A stretch of DNA of 22,758 nt from DASXMR01 sp036495525 (GTDB lineage: Bacteria > Actinomycetota > Actinomycetes > Streptosporangiales > Streptosporangiaceae), in contig DASXMR010000085.1 of NCBI GenBank assembly GCA_036495525.1, forward strand, positions 1 through 22,758, read 5' to 3'. The notes beneath the pieces were generated by a model. The model was not told the DNA's origin, made no database searches, and saw only the letters and a list, made by a program, of their open reading frames with translations. The position numbers and the translations under genes were made by a program. Position 1 is the stretch's first letter; every line of letters starts with the position of its first letter. Of this stretch, positions 7,540 through 14,855 are shown piece by piece.

Positions 7540-8854
7540 ACCGGCCAGCGCACGACGCCCGGACGGCAGGCTGGTGTAGACCTGGGCCATGGAGATTCAT
7601 GGCAACCCCGACATGTCGGAGCGCACCGAGGCGTGGCTGGGCAGCTAAGTCCTCGTGTGCTGGCCGGGCTGGACGCAGGATGGCGAGCGTGGCCAGGCAG
7701 GTGGCCGCCAGGATGGCATAAGGGACCAGGTCGGACGTGGCCTGCGCGATGGCACCGCTGGCCACGGCGGCGGCCGCCTGGCCCGCCGCCCAGGCCAGGT
7801 TGGCGAGCCCGAACGCCAGCCCCTGGTTCAGCGCCAGTCGCTGCGCACCGGCGCTGAGCATCGCGCTCGACGGGGCGAAAAGCAGGCCGAAAGCTGGCAT
7901 GCCGACGATCAGCATGGCGACCAGCACGGCCGTCGGCCGCAGCAGCGGCGCCAGCAGGCTGACCGCAATCGCTGCCAGCAGCGACAGCCGCACCGGCACG
8001 AACGCTCCCCGCCGGTCGGCGAGGCGCCCGGCCAGCGGCGAGAGCGTCGCCTCGATCGCCGCGGAAGCCAGGAATGTCCCGCCGATCACCAGCGCCGAGG
8101 CACCGAGCCGGCTCAGCCGCAGCGGGGCCAGCACGTCGAGCACGCCAAAGGACACGCCGGCCAGTGCGGTCAGCCACAGGCCGACCGCGACCTGCCGGTC
8201 GCGGAGCGCCGGCCACGCCGCCCGCAGCCCCTGCGGCTCAGCCGGGCGCGGCGCGGGAACCGCGAACGCCAGGGCCATGAGCAGCAGCCCGGCTACCGCC
8301 GCGGTAGAGAACGCGGGCCCGGTGCCGACCTGATCGGCCACCGCGCCCACCACCGGCCCGAACAGCGCCCCGCCCACGGCCGCGCCGAGCGCGGTGCCTA
8401 GTAGCTGGCCGCGGCGCTCCGGCGGCGATTCGGTTGCCAGCCAGGACATCCCGGCCGCCCAGGTGCACGCGCCGCCGAGCCCTTGCACGAACCTCGCGCC
8501 GTCGAGCGCGGCCTCGGCCGATGACCAGCCGAATACCAGCGTGGAAACGCTCATCAGGGCGAGTCCGAGCAGCACGACGCGCCGGTCGCCGAGCCGGGAG
8601 ACGAGCACGCCGCCCGGCAGCGCGCCGATCAGCGTGCCGAGCGGATAGGCGGCGACGAGCAGGCCAGCGCCGGACTTGGACAGCCCGGCCACCTGCTTGT
8701 AGTGCGGTAGCAGCGGGGTCAGCGCGGTGAAGAAGATGGTGTCGACCAGCACCAGCGCGCACACGAAGATGAGCAGCACCAGATCGGGCCGGATCAGCCG
8801 GCGGCGGGAAGCCGCCTGCGCTGTGTCGTCCCGGCGGCCCCGCACTTGCATCAC
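7532..8854 (-). CDS. MFS transporter, 12 TM
   Basis: This is a proton-coupled major facilitator of the drug/metabolite efflux kind, in the cytoplasmic membrane. After a short basic N-terminus, TM1 contains V-L-V-D-T-I-F-F-T-A-L. The motif-A-like loop is G-V-L-V-S-R-L-G-D-R-R-V-V-L-L-G. A second half carries G-R-L-A-D-R-R-G-A-F. I count about 12 hydrophobic segments in 440 residues. GTG 8854 is directly followed by ATG 8851; GAGGTGG lies 10 bases before the GTG, so 8854 is kept, but 8851 is equally possible. The last ~35 residues, past the final helix, are a polar tail that overlaps the end of the convergent small gene. It is divergent from the FAD oxidoreductase. Substrate unknown. Confidence 0.87.
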   Translation of the reverse strand: MMQVRGRRDDTAQAASRRRLIRPDLVLLIFVCALVLVDTIFFTALTPLLPHYKQVAGLSKSGAGLLVAAYPLGTLIGALPGGVLVSRLGDRRVVLLGLALMSVSTLVFGWSSAEAALDGARFVQGLGGACTWAAGMSWLATESPPERRGQLLGTALGAAVGGALFGPVVGAVADQVGTGPAFSTAAVAGLLLMALAFAVPAPRPAEPQGLRAAWPALRDRQVAVGLWLTALAGVSFGVLDVLAPLRLSRLGASALVIGGTFLASAAIEATLSPLAGRLADRRGAFVPVRLSLLAAIAVSLLAPLLRPTAVLVAMLIVGMPAFGLLFAPSSAMLSAGAQRLALNQGLAFGLANLAWAAGQAAAAVASGAIAQATSDLVPYAILAATCLATLAILRPARPAHEDLAAQPRLGALRHVGVAMNLHGPGLHQPAVRASCAGRSS

Positions 8855-8920
8855 CGTCAGTGTGCCACCTCGCGGCCGGCGTCAGCTCCGCAGGTAGCCG
8901 CGTGCTGGCTGATGCGTACT

Positions 8921-8943
8921 GCGGGCCTGCCAGGCGGGCCCGC
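8921..8943. promoter_or_regulatory. Dyad in the divergent MFS/FAD-oxidoreductase intergenic region
   Basis: GCGGGCC (8921-8927) and GGCCCGC (8937-8943) form a perfect 7-bp dyad with a 9-nt centre that itself contains a smaller partial dyad. It sits in the 183-nt gap between the divergent MFS and FAD oxidoreductase starts and could be a shared operator. The high GC content makes such dyads common, so support is modest. Confidence 0.3.
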
Positions 8944-9037
8944 CAGCCGGCACCGTGACCGGCCGGCCTGCGCCCGGCCAGGCGCGAGCTCGGCGAAAAC
9001 GGCACAATGGCTGGATGACTACGCGGCCGGGCAGGTA

Positions 9038-10291
9038 ATGCCAGCGCAGCCACAGCGGGCCGCCGTCGTCGGGGCCGGTGTCGTCGGGTTGTCCGTCGCG
9101 TGGTTCCTGCAGCAGGCGGGTTACCAGGTCACGGTGCTCGACCGGACAGGCGTCGCGGCCGGCGCCTCGGCCTGGAACGCGGGCTGGCTCACCCCCGCGA
9201 TGGTCGCGCCGCTGCCCGAGCCGTCCGCGCTGCGCTTCGGCCTCGCCTCACTCCCGCGGCCCGCGAGCCCGCTGCGGATCGCGCCTGCCGCGCTGCCGGC
9301 CACCTGGCGCTTCCTGCTGGATTTCGCCGCGCACTGCACCCGCCGCCAGTGGCTGGCCGGCATCTCGCGGTTCGCGGCGCTGAACGCGCAGGCCCTGCCT
9401 GCCTACGGCGAGCTTTCCGAGGCGGGCGTGCCGGAAGGCGGCCGGGAGACGACCGTGACGGCTGCGTTCGACCGGCCAGCCGACGCCGCTCAGCTACGGC
9501 ACGAGCTGGCGGCGATCGCCGCTACCGGGATCGAGTTCAGCGTCGACGAGCTGTCGGCCGCCGAGCTGCACAGCGAGCAGCCGCTGCTGTCGGCGAGGGC
9601 CACCTTCGGCCTGCGGGTCGGCGGCCAGCAGCTGCTGCGGCCGCTTGAGTTCGTGCAGAGCCTCGCCCGCTCGGTGACCAGCCGGGGCGGCGAGCTGGCG
9701 ACCGGGATGAAGGTGACCGCGGTCAGGGGCGGCGCGCACGGCGTCCAGGTCGCCTTCGACGGCCCCGGCGGTGCCGGCCGGGCCGGCTACGACGTCTGCG
9801 TGCTGGCCACCGGGGCCTGGCTCGGCGACCTGGCCAGGGCTGCCGGAGTTCGGGTGCGGGTGCTGGCCGGCCGCGGGTACTCGTTCACGGTGACCGCGCC
9901 GCAGCCGCTGACCCGGCCGCTTTACCTGCCGGCCGCGCGGGTGGCCTGCACGCTTGCACCCGGCGGCCTGCGGCTCGCGGGGACCATGGAGTTCCGGCCA
10001 GCTGACGACCCGCTCGACGAGCGCAGGATCCGCGCGATCGTGCGGTCGGTTCGCGACTACCTGCCCGGTGCCGACTGGGCGGACATTTCCGGGAAATGGG
10101 TGGGCCCGCGGCCGGTGACAGCGGACGGGCTGCCGGTGATCGGGGCCACCAGGGCAGAGCGGGTGTACGTGGCCGGCGGGCACGGCATGTGGGGGATGAC
10201 GCTCGGGCCGGCCACCGGGCGTGCCCTCGCCCGGCTCATCGCCTCCGGCCAGCCTCAGCCCGAGCTAGCGCCTTTCGACCCGCTGCGCTGA
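9038..10291 (+). CDS. FAD-dependent oxidoreductase, D-amino-acid dehydrogenase (DadA)-like
   Basis: This is a DAO-family flavoenzyme, probably oxidising a D-amino acid or related amine to the 2-oxo acid. The Rossmann FAD motif V-V-G-A-G-V-V-G-L-S is at about residues 10-19, followed by V-T-V-L-D-R. The C-terminal FAD-contact region reads T-A-D-G-L-P-V-I-G, then Y-V-A-G-G-H-G-M-W-G-M-T-L-G-P-A-T-G-R. The frame is open to 8846, but codons before 9038 are not family-like. ATG 9038, with CAGG four bases upstream, gives 417 residues, normal for DadA-like proteins. No TM segment or signal peptide is seen. Glycine/sarcosine oxidase-type substrates cannot be excluded. Confidence 0.86.
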   Translation: MPAQPQRAAVVGAGVVGLSVAWFLQQAGYQVTVLDRTGVAAGASAWNAGWLTPAMVAPLPEPSALRFGLASLPRPASPLRIAPAALPATWRFLLDFAAHCTRRQWLAGISRFAALNAQALPAYGELSEAGVPEGGRETTVTAAFDRPADAAQLRHELAAIAATGIEFSVDELSAAELHSEQPLLSARATFGLRVGGQQLLRPLEFVQSLARSVTSRGGELATGMKVTAVRGGAHGVQVAFDGPGGAGRAGYDVCVLATGAWLGDLARAAGVRVRVLAGRGYSFTVTAPQPLTRPLYLPAARVACTLAPGGLRLAGTMEFRPADDPLDERRIRAIVRSVRDYLPGADWADISGKWVGPRPVTADGLPVIGATRAERVYVAGGHGMWGMTLGPATGRALARLIASGQPQPELAPFDPLR

Positions 10292-10333
10292 TCAGCGGCC
10301 TGCGGTCGGGGGGCGCTCGGCAGCGGCGCCGCC

Positions 10334-10355
10334 GGCCGGCCGATCACGGCCGGCC
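10334..10355 (+). terminator. Hairpin after the FAD oxidoreductase gene
   Basis: GGCCGGCCG (10334-10342) and CGGCCGGCC (10347-10355) form a perfect 9-bp stem with a 4-nt loop, 42 nt after the stop codon. No T-run follows. It probably separates this gene from the aldo/keto reductase starting at 10419. Confidence 0.5.
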
Positions 10356-10418
10356 CTGCCACCCGGCGGCGGCTGCGGCTGGTGCGATGCTGAAGAAAAA
10401 TCCAGCCAGGAGGAGCGC

Positions 10419-11270
10419 ATGGCGAGCGAACCGACGGCGGCGGCAGCCGGCACGATCGACATCGGCGGGGACCTGACAGTCAACCGGATGGGTTTCGGCG
10501 CCATGCGGATCACCGGATCGGGTATCTGGGGCGAACCGCCGGACCGCGACCAGGCGAAGGCGACGCTGCGGCGCGCAGTCGAGCTGGGCGTGAACTTCAT
10601 CGACACCGCTGATTCCTACGGCCCCGAGGTCAGCGAGACGCTGATCGGCGAGACCCTGTCGCCCTACCCAGACGACCTGGTCATCGCCACCAAGGGCGGC
10701 CTGGTCCGGCCAGGCCCGAATCGCTGGGTGCCGGACGGGCGGCCAGCGCACCTGCGCGAGTCCTGCGAGGACAGCTTGGGCCGGCTGAGGCTGGAGCAGA
10801 TCCCGCTCTACCAGTTCCACCGGCCGGATCCGGCGGTGCCGGTCAGCGAGTCGATTGGCGCGCTCGCCGAGCTGAAGGCCGAAGGCAAGATCCGGCACAT
10901 TGGCGTCTCCAACTTCGACGAGCAGATGCTGCGGCAGGCGCAGCAGATCACCCCGATCGTGTCGATCCAGAACCGGTACAACGCGACCGACCGGTCCTCT
11001 GAGACGGTCGTCGACCTGTGCGAGCAGGAGGAGCTGGCCTTCCTGCCCTGGGCGCCCATCCAGCAGCACGAGAACGAAGCCGTCACCAGCGCGGCCGCAC
11101 AGCACAACGCCAGTGCCAGGCAGATCGTGCTCGCGTGGATGCTGGCTCGCTCACCGCAGATTCTTCCGATCCCCGGCACCGGCTCACCCGGGCATGTCGA
11201 GGAGAACATCGCCGCGGCATCGATCAAGCTCGACCCCGGCGAGGTGGCCGCGATCACCGCCGGCCGCTAA
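10419..11270 (+). CDS. Aldo/keto reductase
   Basis: This cytosolic NAD(P)H-dependent oxidoreductase of the AKR superfamily reduces aldehydes or ketones. It has 283 residues, normal for a compact TIM-barrel AKR. The catalytic tetrad is visible: Asp62 and Tyr67 in F-I-D-T-A-D-S-Y-G, Lys92 in I-A-T-K-G-G, His134 in Y-Q-F-H-R-P-D. Downstream are I-R-H-I-G-V-S-N-F and, near the end, I-P-I-P-G-T-G for cofactor binding. A strong AGGAGGAG lies just before ATG 10419, fixing the start. It stands alone on the plus strand after a hairpin. It differs clearly from the second, YghZ-like AKR at 13851-14855. Substrate unknown. Confidence 0.92.
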   Translation: MASEPTAAAAGTIDIGGDLTVNRMGFGAMRITGSGIWGEPPDRDQAKATLRRAVELGVNFIDTADSYGPEVSETLIGETLSPYPDDLVIATKGGLVRPGPNRWVPDGRPAHLRESCEDSLGRLRLEQIPLYQFHRPDPAVPVSESIGALAELKAEGKIRHIGVSNFDEQMLRQAQQITPIVSIQNRYNATDRSSETVVDLCEQEELAFLPWAPIQQHENEAVTSAAAQHNASARQIVLAWMLARSPQILPIPGTGSPGHVEENIAAASIKLDPGEVAAITAGR

Positions 11271-11284
11271 CACAAGGCGCGAGC

Positions 11285-11339
11285 CCGGTCAGAGTCGCAC
11301 CGGCCGGGTTCACAGTCCGCCGAGGGCACCATCGGGCGG
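11285..11339. terminator. Possible bidirectional terminator between convergent genes
   Basis: The 70-nt gap between the convergent aldo/keto reductase and small-protein genes holds two short hairpins. CCGGT (11285-11289) pairs with ACCGG (11299-11303), and CCGCC (11317-11321) pairs with GGCGG (11335-11339). Stems are only 5 bp and there are no T-runs, so position rather than strength supports the call. Confidence 0.3.
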
Positions 11340-11340
11340 G

Positions 11341-11589
11341 TTAGCGGCACCCAGGACTGCCAGCTGATTCCCCGCTGGCCCGCGACTTCGGCATGCCGTC
11401 GGCCGCGAGCTGCAGGCCGATCTCGACCAGCCAGAAGCCGAGCCTGGTGCACAGCCGACCAGCCGCCGGGTGGCCGTGCCACGGACCCCGGCCGGCTTGC
11501 TCGCCCGGCAGCACCCGCACGGTGGACGTCGCGGTCCTGAGGTCGCGGGCACGGTTCTGGAGGTGCAAGTCAATGAGCATCGGGTGCAT
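11341..11589 (-). CDS. Small protein, 82 residues, last gene of the repressor/MFS unit
   Basis: The frame starts M-H-P-M-L-I-D-L-H-L-Q-N-R-A-R-D-L-R and ends with L-C-T-R-L-G-F-W-L-V-E-I-G-L-Q-L-A-A. AAGGAAGG ten bases before ATG 11589 supports translation, 70 nt after the MFS stop. The N-terminal amphipathic Arg-rich helix plus the short hydrophobic R-x-G-F-W-L-V-E-x-G-L-x-L segment resembles small hypothetical proteins I have seen in actinomycetes; no function is known to me. The hydrophobic part is marginal for a TM helix. It runs convergent with the aldo/keto reductase. Some doubt remains because it is short and GC-rich frames are often open. Confidence 0.6.
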   Translation of the reverse strand: MHPMLIDLHLQNRARDLRTATSTVRVLPGEQAGRGPWHGHPAAGRLCTRLGFWLVEIGLQLAADGMPKSRASGESAGSPGCR

Positions 11590-11659
11590 GGCTATCGCGC
11601 CTTCCTTGTTACTCGGCCGGCTGTGCCCTCTGCAATGAGACCGGTAGCAGCCTGCGCGC

Positions 11660-13111
11660 TCATCGGTGCTGACGCTGCTGCTCGCCACTATGGCCGGCTG
11701 CAGCCAGGTCTGCAGCCCCGGCGGGCGACCCGCCTGCCGGCGCGGTGCCCACCGCGCCGAAATCACGCCAGCTGCGCTGGGTGAGCCCGGCCCCGATCGC
11801 GATCGCCAGGGTGATAGCTGCGAACCAGAAGAACGATGCCGGGCCGGCCGCCCGCACGATGAATCCGGCCAGCACCACCGACAGCGGGAAGACCCCGATG
11901 GACGCGAGGGCAAGGACGCTGCCCAGGCGGCCGAGCATGTGCGGTGGCGCCCAGCGCTGGAATGCCGTGATCGCCAGCAGGTTGCCGAACCCGTTCACCA
12001 CGCCGAAGGCCAGCAGCGCAGTGGCCGTCAGGATCGTGCTGCCAGCCAGCGGCACCAGCGCGAAGCACGCGGCCGCTGCCAGGAACGCGACCGATGCGGC
12101 GACGAACGGCCTGCGCGGCTGCCTGAGCTGACCGGCGACCAGGGTCCCGACCAGTGCGCCGGCGCCGAACGCGGCGACCAGCGCGCCGTAGCCGGCTGCG
12201 CCCGACCCGAGCGGGCCGTGAGCGAGCACGGGCAGCGCCACCTGCATCGCTCCGCCGGTGCCCAGGTTGGCTGCGACCACGACCAGGATGGCGACCTGGA
12301 GTATCCGTTCGGCGCGCAGCATTTGCGGCACGGTGCGGGGAGCGGCGGGGCTGGCCGGAAGGCCTTTCTCGCGATCAGGGGACGACACCGGCGCTGGCGA
12401 TGGCGATGGCGATGGCGGCGTGCTAGCGGACCCGGGCTGGCCGGCGGCCGCGCCGGGCTGGCGGGCGACCGCGTCGGCCTGGCCGGCCCGCCCGGTGCCG
12501 GCACCAGTCCGGCCGGCCGCCCGGACGCCGGCCAGCGTCAGCGCCGAGGCCGCGAACGAGGCCGCGTCGACCCAGAAGGCCGGCGCCGGGCCGGCCAGGG
12601 CCACCAGCGCACCGCCGAGCGCCGGCCCGGCCAGGGTGGCGAGCTGGATACCGCCTTCGGTCATGGCATTGCCGGCTTGCAGTTCCTCGGCGGGCAGCAG
12701 CGCGGGGACGATCGTCAGCGAGGCCGGGATGAACATCCCCTCCCCGGCGCCGAGCACCGCGGCGATCGGCACCAGGACGGCAGCGCGCGCAGGCCCGAGG
12801 CCGGCCGCGACAGCCAGGCCGGCTGCCGCGAAGGCGCGCGCCGCATCGGTGACCATCATCACGGTCCACGGCCGCCACCGGTCGCTGGCGGCGCCGCCGA
12901 CCAGCAGCAGCGCGGTGCGCGGGATGCCATAGGCGGCGAGCACGGTGCCCAGCAGCGCCGCGCCGCCGTGCAGCGCCAGCACGTACCAGGCCAGGGCCAC
13001 GGCGGAGCAGGCGTCGCCCACGTTCGAGGTGAGCTGCCCGGCCATCAGCAGCCGGAACCTTGGGTGCCGCAGCGGGGCCAGGCCGCGCGCCGTGGCCAGC
13101 CGCGCCATCAT
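11660..13111 (-). CDS. MFS transporter of the MFS_3/EntS-like type
   Basis: This cytoplasmic-membrane exporter resembles enterobactin-exporter-type MFS proteins. It begins with L-R-H-P-R-F-R-L-L-M-A-G-Q-L-T-S-N-V-G-D, typical for the group, and has S-D-R-W-R-P in the first cytoplasmic loop. About 12 TM segments are present in 483 residues. The central loop between the two halves (about 200-262) is enlarged, Gly/Ala/Gln- then Ser-Pro-rich, and is encoded partly by a 6-bp tandem repeat. Its ATG (13111-13109) overlaps the repressor stop TGA in an ATGA, so it is translationally coupled to that gene and presumably derepressed by the same ligand. The ligand and exported compound are unknown; a drug or siderophore-like compound is plausible. 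Confidence 0.88.
   Translation of the reverse strand: MMARLATARGLAPLRHPRFRLLMAGQLTSNVGDACSAVALAWYVLALHGGAALLGTVLAAYGIPRTALLLVGGAASDRWRPWTVMMVTDAARAFAAAGLAVAAGLGPARAAVLVPIAAVLGAGEGMFIPASLTIVPALLPAEELQAGNAMTEGGIQLATLAGPALGGALVALAGPAPAFWVDAASFAASALTLAGVRAAGRTGAGTGRAGQADAVARQPGAAAGQPGSASTPPSPSPSPAPVSSPDREKGLPASPAAPRTVPQMLRAERILQVAILVVVAANLGTGGAMQVALPVLAHGPLGSGAAGYGALVAAFGAGALVGTLVAGQLRQPRRPFVAASVAFLAAAACFALVPLAGSTILTATALLAFGVVNGFGNLLAITAFQRWAPPHMLGRLGSVLALASIGVFPLSVVLAGFIVRAAGPASFFWFAAITLAIAIGAGLTQRSWRDFGAVGTAPAGGSPAGAADLAAAGHSGEQQRQHR
12395..12418. repeat. 6-bp tandem repeat inside the MFS gene
   Basis: Three copies of TGGCGA and one TGGCGG lie head to tail. On the minus strand they encode the Ser-Pro repeats in the central cytoplasmic loop of the exporter. 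The unit is two codons, so copy-number change would keep the frame. Confidence 0.75.
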
Positions 13112-13785
13112 CGCTGCTCGCCCGCCTGCTCGGTACCCGGCAGCTCCATCGGGTAGGAGAACAGCAGCAGCTCCACCGGCAGCGACCCTGGCGGGCGCTT
13201 GGACGGGTCGGCCAGGCGGTCGAACTTCCGGATCAGGATCTCGTGCACCTCCTCAGAAATCTGGTCGAGCTCGTCCGCGGTGAGGTACAGGATGTACTCG
13301 CTGTCCGTGGCAGCGCGCCGCCAGTCCTGCGGGAACGAGGCCTTGGTGTCCTGCCACCGCTGGTACCTGGCGAGGTGGCGCTGGCGGAACATGCCGTGCA
13401 GCAAGTCGAACGCGACCTGGGCTTCCGGATCCTCAAGGACGCCGGGAATGTGCATCCCGTAGGCGGTGATCCGCCACGGGCGCGCACGGCCCTTGCCGCC
13501 GCCGGCTTCCTCGACGAAGCCGTACTTGGCGAGCTGCCTGAGGTGGAATGAGCACGTCGTCGGTGACTCCCCGATCCGGTCACCGACCTCGGTGGCGGTC
13601 ATCGGGCCGTGCAGGGTGAGCTCTTCCACCAGCGCGATGCGCACCGGATGCGACAGCGCCCTGAACAGCTTCGGGTCGGTAATCTCGGGCACTTCCGCAC
13701 CAGCAGGCTCGCCGGCCGGCTGATCGGTCACGGGCTCGCCGCTCACATCGGGCCGCCCGGTTGGCTGAGAATCCTCGATAGACAT
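13108..13785 (-). CDS. Winged-helix ArsR-like transcriptional repressor
   Basis: This is a predicted repressor of its own operon with the exporter behind it. Residues 1-36 are an acidic, Pro/Gly-rich leader. Residues about 40-108 form an ArsR-type winged helix: F-R-A-L-S-H-P-V-R-I-A-L-V-E-E-L, then T-A-T-E-V-G-D-R-I-G-E-S-P-T-T-C-S-F-H-L-R-Q-L, then the R-P-W-R-I-T wing. The remaining ~115 residues form a helical C-terminal domain, probably for ligand binding or dimerisation. The classic ArsR metal motif E-L-C-V-C-D is absent, and the only cysteine (Cys78) is in the recognition helix, so metal sensing is unlikely. Codons 2-4 are themselves a copy of the upstream operator element. No Shine-Dalgarno precedes ATG 13785; the promoter spacing predicts a leaderless transcript. 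Confidence 0.88.
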   Translation of the reverse strand: MSIEDSQPTGRPDVSGEPVTDQPAGEPAGAEVPEITDPKLFRALSHPVRIALVEELTLHGPMTATEVGDRIGESPTTCSFHLRQLAKYGFVEEAGGGKGRARPWRITAYGMHIPGVLEDPEAQVAFDLLHGMFRQRHLARYQRWQDTKASFPQDWRRAATDSEYILYLTADELDQISEEVHEILIRKFDRLADPSKRPPGSLPVELLLFSYPMELPGTEQAGEQR

Positions 13786-13850
13786 GTCTCGATAGTCTTC
13801 TCTCGATAGATAACTGTCAAGAGCTTTCTATCGAGAGAGTCCTATCGAAG
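13773..13850. promoter_or_regulatory. Five-copy 9-bp operator array of the repressor operon
   Basis: TCTCGATAG occurs at 13801-13809 and 13787-13795, with a one-mismatch copy at 13773-13781. The reverse complement CTATCGAGA is at 13828-13836, with a variant CTATCGAAG at 13842-13850. Start-to-start distances within each orientation are exactly 14 bp. The two central copies extend to a perfect 12-bp inverted repeat (13799-13810 and 13827-13838) around a 16-nt spacer that contains the -35 box. The array fills the whole gap between the upstream aldo/keto reductase stop (13851) and the repressor start, and runs into the repressor coding sequence. Repressor binding here is inferred from position. 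Confidence 0.85.
13792..13820 (-). promoter_or_regulatory. Predicted sigma70-type promoter for the repressor/MFS operon
   Basis: Reading the minus strand, TTGACA (13820-13815) is a perfect -35 box. A 17-nt spacer leads to GACTAT (13797-13792) as the -10 box. The repressor ATG (13785) begins 7 nt after the -10, where transcription would start. This predicts a leaderless mRNA, which fits the absent ribosome binding site. Operator copies flank the -35, fill the spacer and overlap the -10. Confidence 0.72.
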
Positions 13851-14855
13851 CTAGAAGGCCAGGCCGGCCGCCGTGGCGTGCTGATCGATCTCCGCGAGCT
13901 CAGCGTCGCTGAAGTCGCTGCGACCGGACGCGGCCAGGTTCTCTTCGAGCTGCGGGACGCTGCTCGCGCCGATCACCACCGAGGTCACCCGCTGGTCGCG
14001 CAGTGCCCAGGCGAGCGCGAGCTGGGCCAGCGACTGCCCCCGCGCCCTGGCGACCGATCCGAGGGCACTGACGTGCTGCAGCGTCGTCTCGTCCAGCTCA
14101 TCGGCGGACAGCGACGAGCCGCGGCTTGCTCGCGAGCCGGCCGGGATGCCGTCGGCATACTTGCCGGTCAGGATGCCCTGGGCCAGCGGGGAGAACGCGA
14201 TGCAGCCGACGCCCTCGCGCTCAAGCACGTCGAGCAGCCCGCCCTCGATCCACCGGTCAAGCAGTGAGTACGAGGGCTGGTGAATCAGTACCGGAGTGCC
14301 GAGTTCCTTCATGGCCGCGCAGGCCTGCGCCGTTCGTTCTGCCGAATAGGAGGAGATCCCGGCGTACAGCGCCCGGCCCGAGCGGACCGCTGTATCCAGC
14401 GCGCCCATCGTCTCCGCCAGCGGCGTGTCCGGGTCCGGCCGGTGGCTGTAGAAGATATCGACGTACTCCAGGCCCATCCGGCGCAGCGACTGGTCGAGGC
14501 TGGCCAGCAGGTACTTGCGCGACCCGAGGTCGCCGTACGGGCCGGGCCACATATCCCAGCCCGCCTTGGTCGAGATGATCAGCTCGTCCCGGTACGGCCG
14601 CAGGTCCTCACGCAGGATCCGGCCGAAGTTCCGCTCCGCTGAGCCATACGGCGGGCCGTAGTTGTTGGCCAGGTCGAAATGCGTGACGCCGAGGTCGAAC
14701 GCGCGCCGCACGATCGCGCGCTGATCGTCGACCTGGCGGTCGTCGCCGAAGTTGTGCCACAGGCCGAACGAGACCTCGGGGAGCAGGATGCCGCTGCGCC
14801 CGCAGCGACGGTAGCGAGCCTGGTTATACCGGTCACCCGCGGCAACATAGGTCAT
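13851..14855 (-). CDS. Aldo/keto reductase, YghZ / L-glyceraldehyde-3-phosphate reductase-like
   Basis: This AKR14/Kv-beta-like reductase acts in the cytosol. Enzymes of this type reduce L-glyceraldehyde 3-phosphate and other small aldehydes with NADPH. The hallmark F-D-L-A-N-N-Y-G-P-P-Y-G-S-A-E-R-N-F-G (about 60-78) is typical of the group. Catalytic residues are Asp61, Tyr66, Lys97 (I-S-T-K-A-G) and His138 (Y-S-H-R-P-D). S-P-L-A-Q-G-I-L-T-G-K-Y and V-V-I-G-A-S-S lie further on. The frame opens at 14918, but ATG 14855 gives the normal family start (M-T-Y-V-A-A-G-D-R-Y) and 334 residues. No Shine-Dalgarno is seen; instead a perfect 6-bp dyad directly abuts the start codon. It is divergent from the DHA2 exporter. 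Its stop touches the operator array of the downstream repressor operon, so read-through into that operon is possible. Confidence 0.92.
   Translation of the reverse strand: MTYVAAGDRYNQARYRRCGRSGILLPEVSFGLWHNFGDDRQVDDQRAIVRRAFDLGVTHFDLANNYGPPYGSAERNFGRILREDLRPYRDELIISTKAGWDMWPGPYGDLGSRKYLLASLDQSLRRMGLEYVDIFYSHRPDPDTPLAETMGALDTAVRSGRALYAGISSYSAERTAQACAAMKELGTPVLIHQPSYSLLDRWIEGGLLDVLEREGVGCIAFSPLAQGILTGKYADGIPAGSRASRGSSLSADELDETTLQHVSALGSVARARGQSLAQLALAWALRDQRVTSVVIGASSVPQLEENLAASGRSDFSDAELAEIDQHATAAGLAF

Noticed and set aside
7589..7648. 19-codon plus-strand frame (M-E-I-H-G-N-P-D-M-S-E-R...) inside the exporter tail
   Set aside because: The peptide looks plausible, but it is very short, lacks a ribosome binding site and is antisense to the MFS gene. 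It may be a gene remnant, but this cannot be supported.
11666..13156. 496-residue plus-strand open frame opposite the MFS_3-type exporter
   Set aside because: Gln/Arg/Gly-rich non-protein-like sequence; the minus strand has a full MFS architecture and an ATGA junction.
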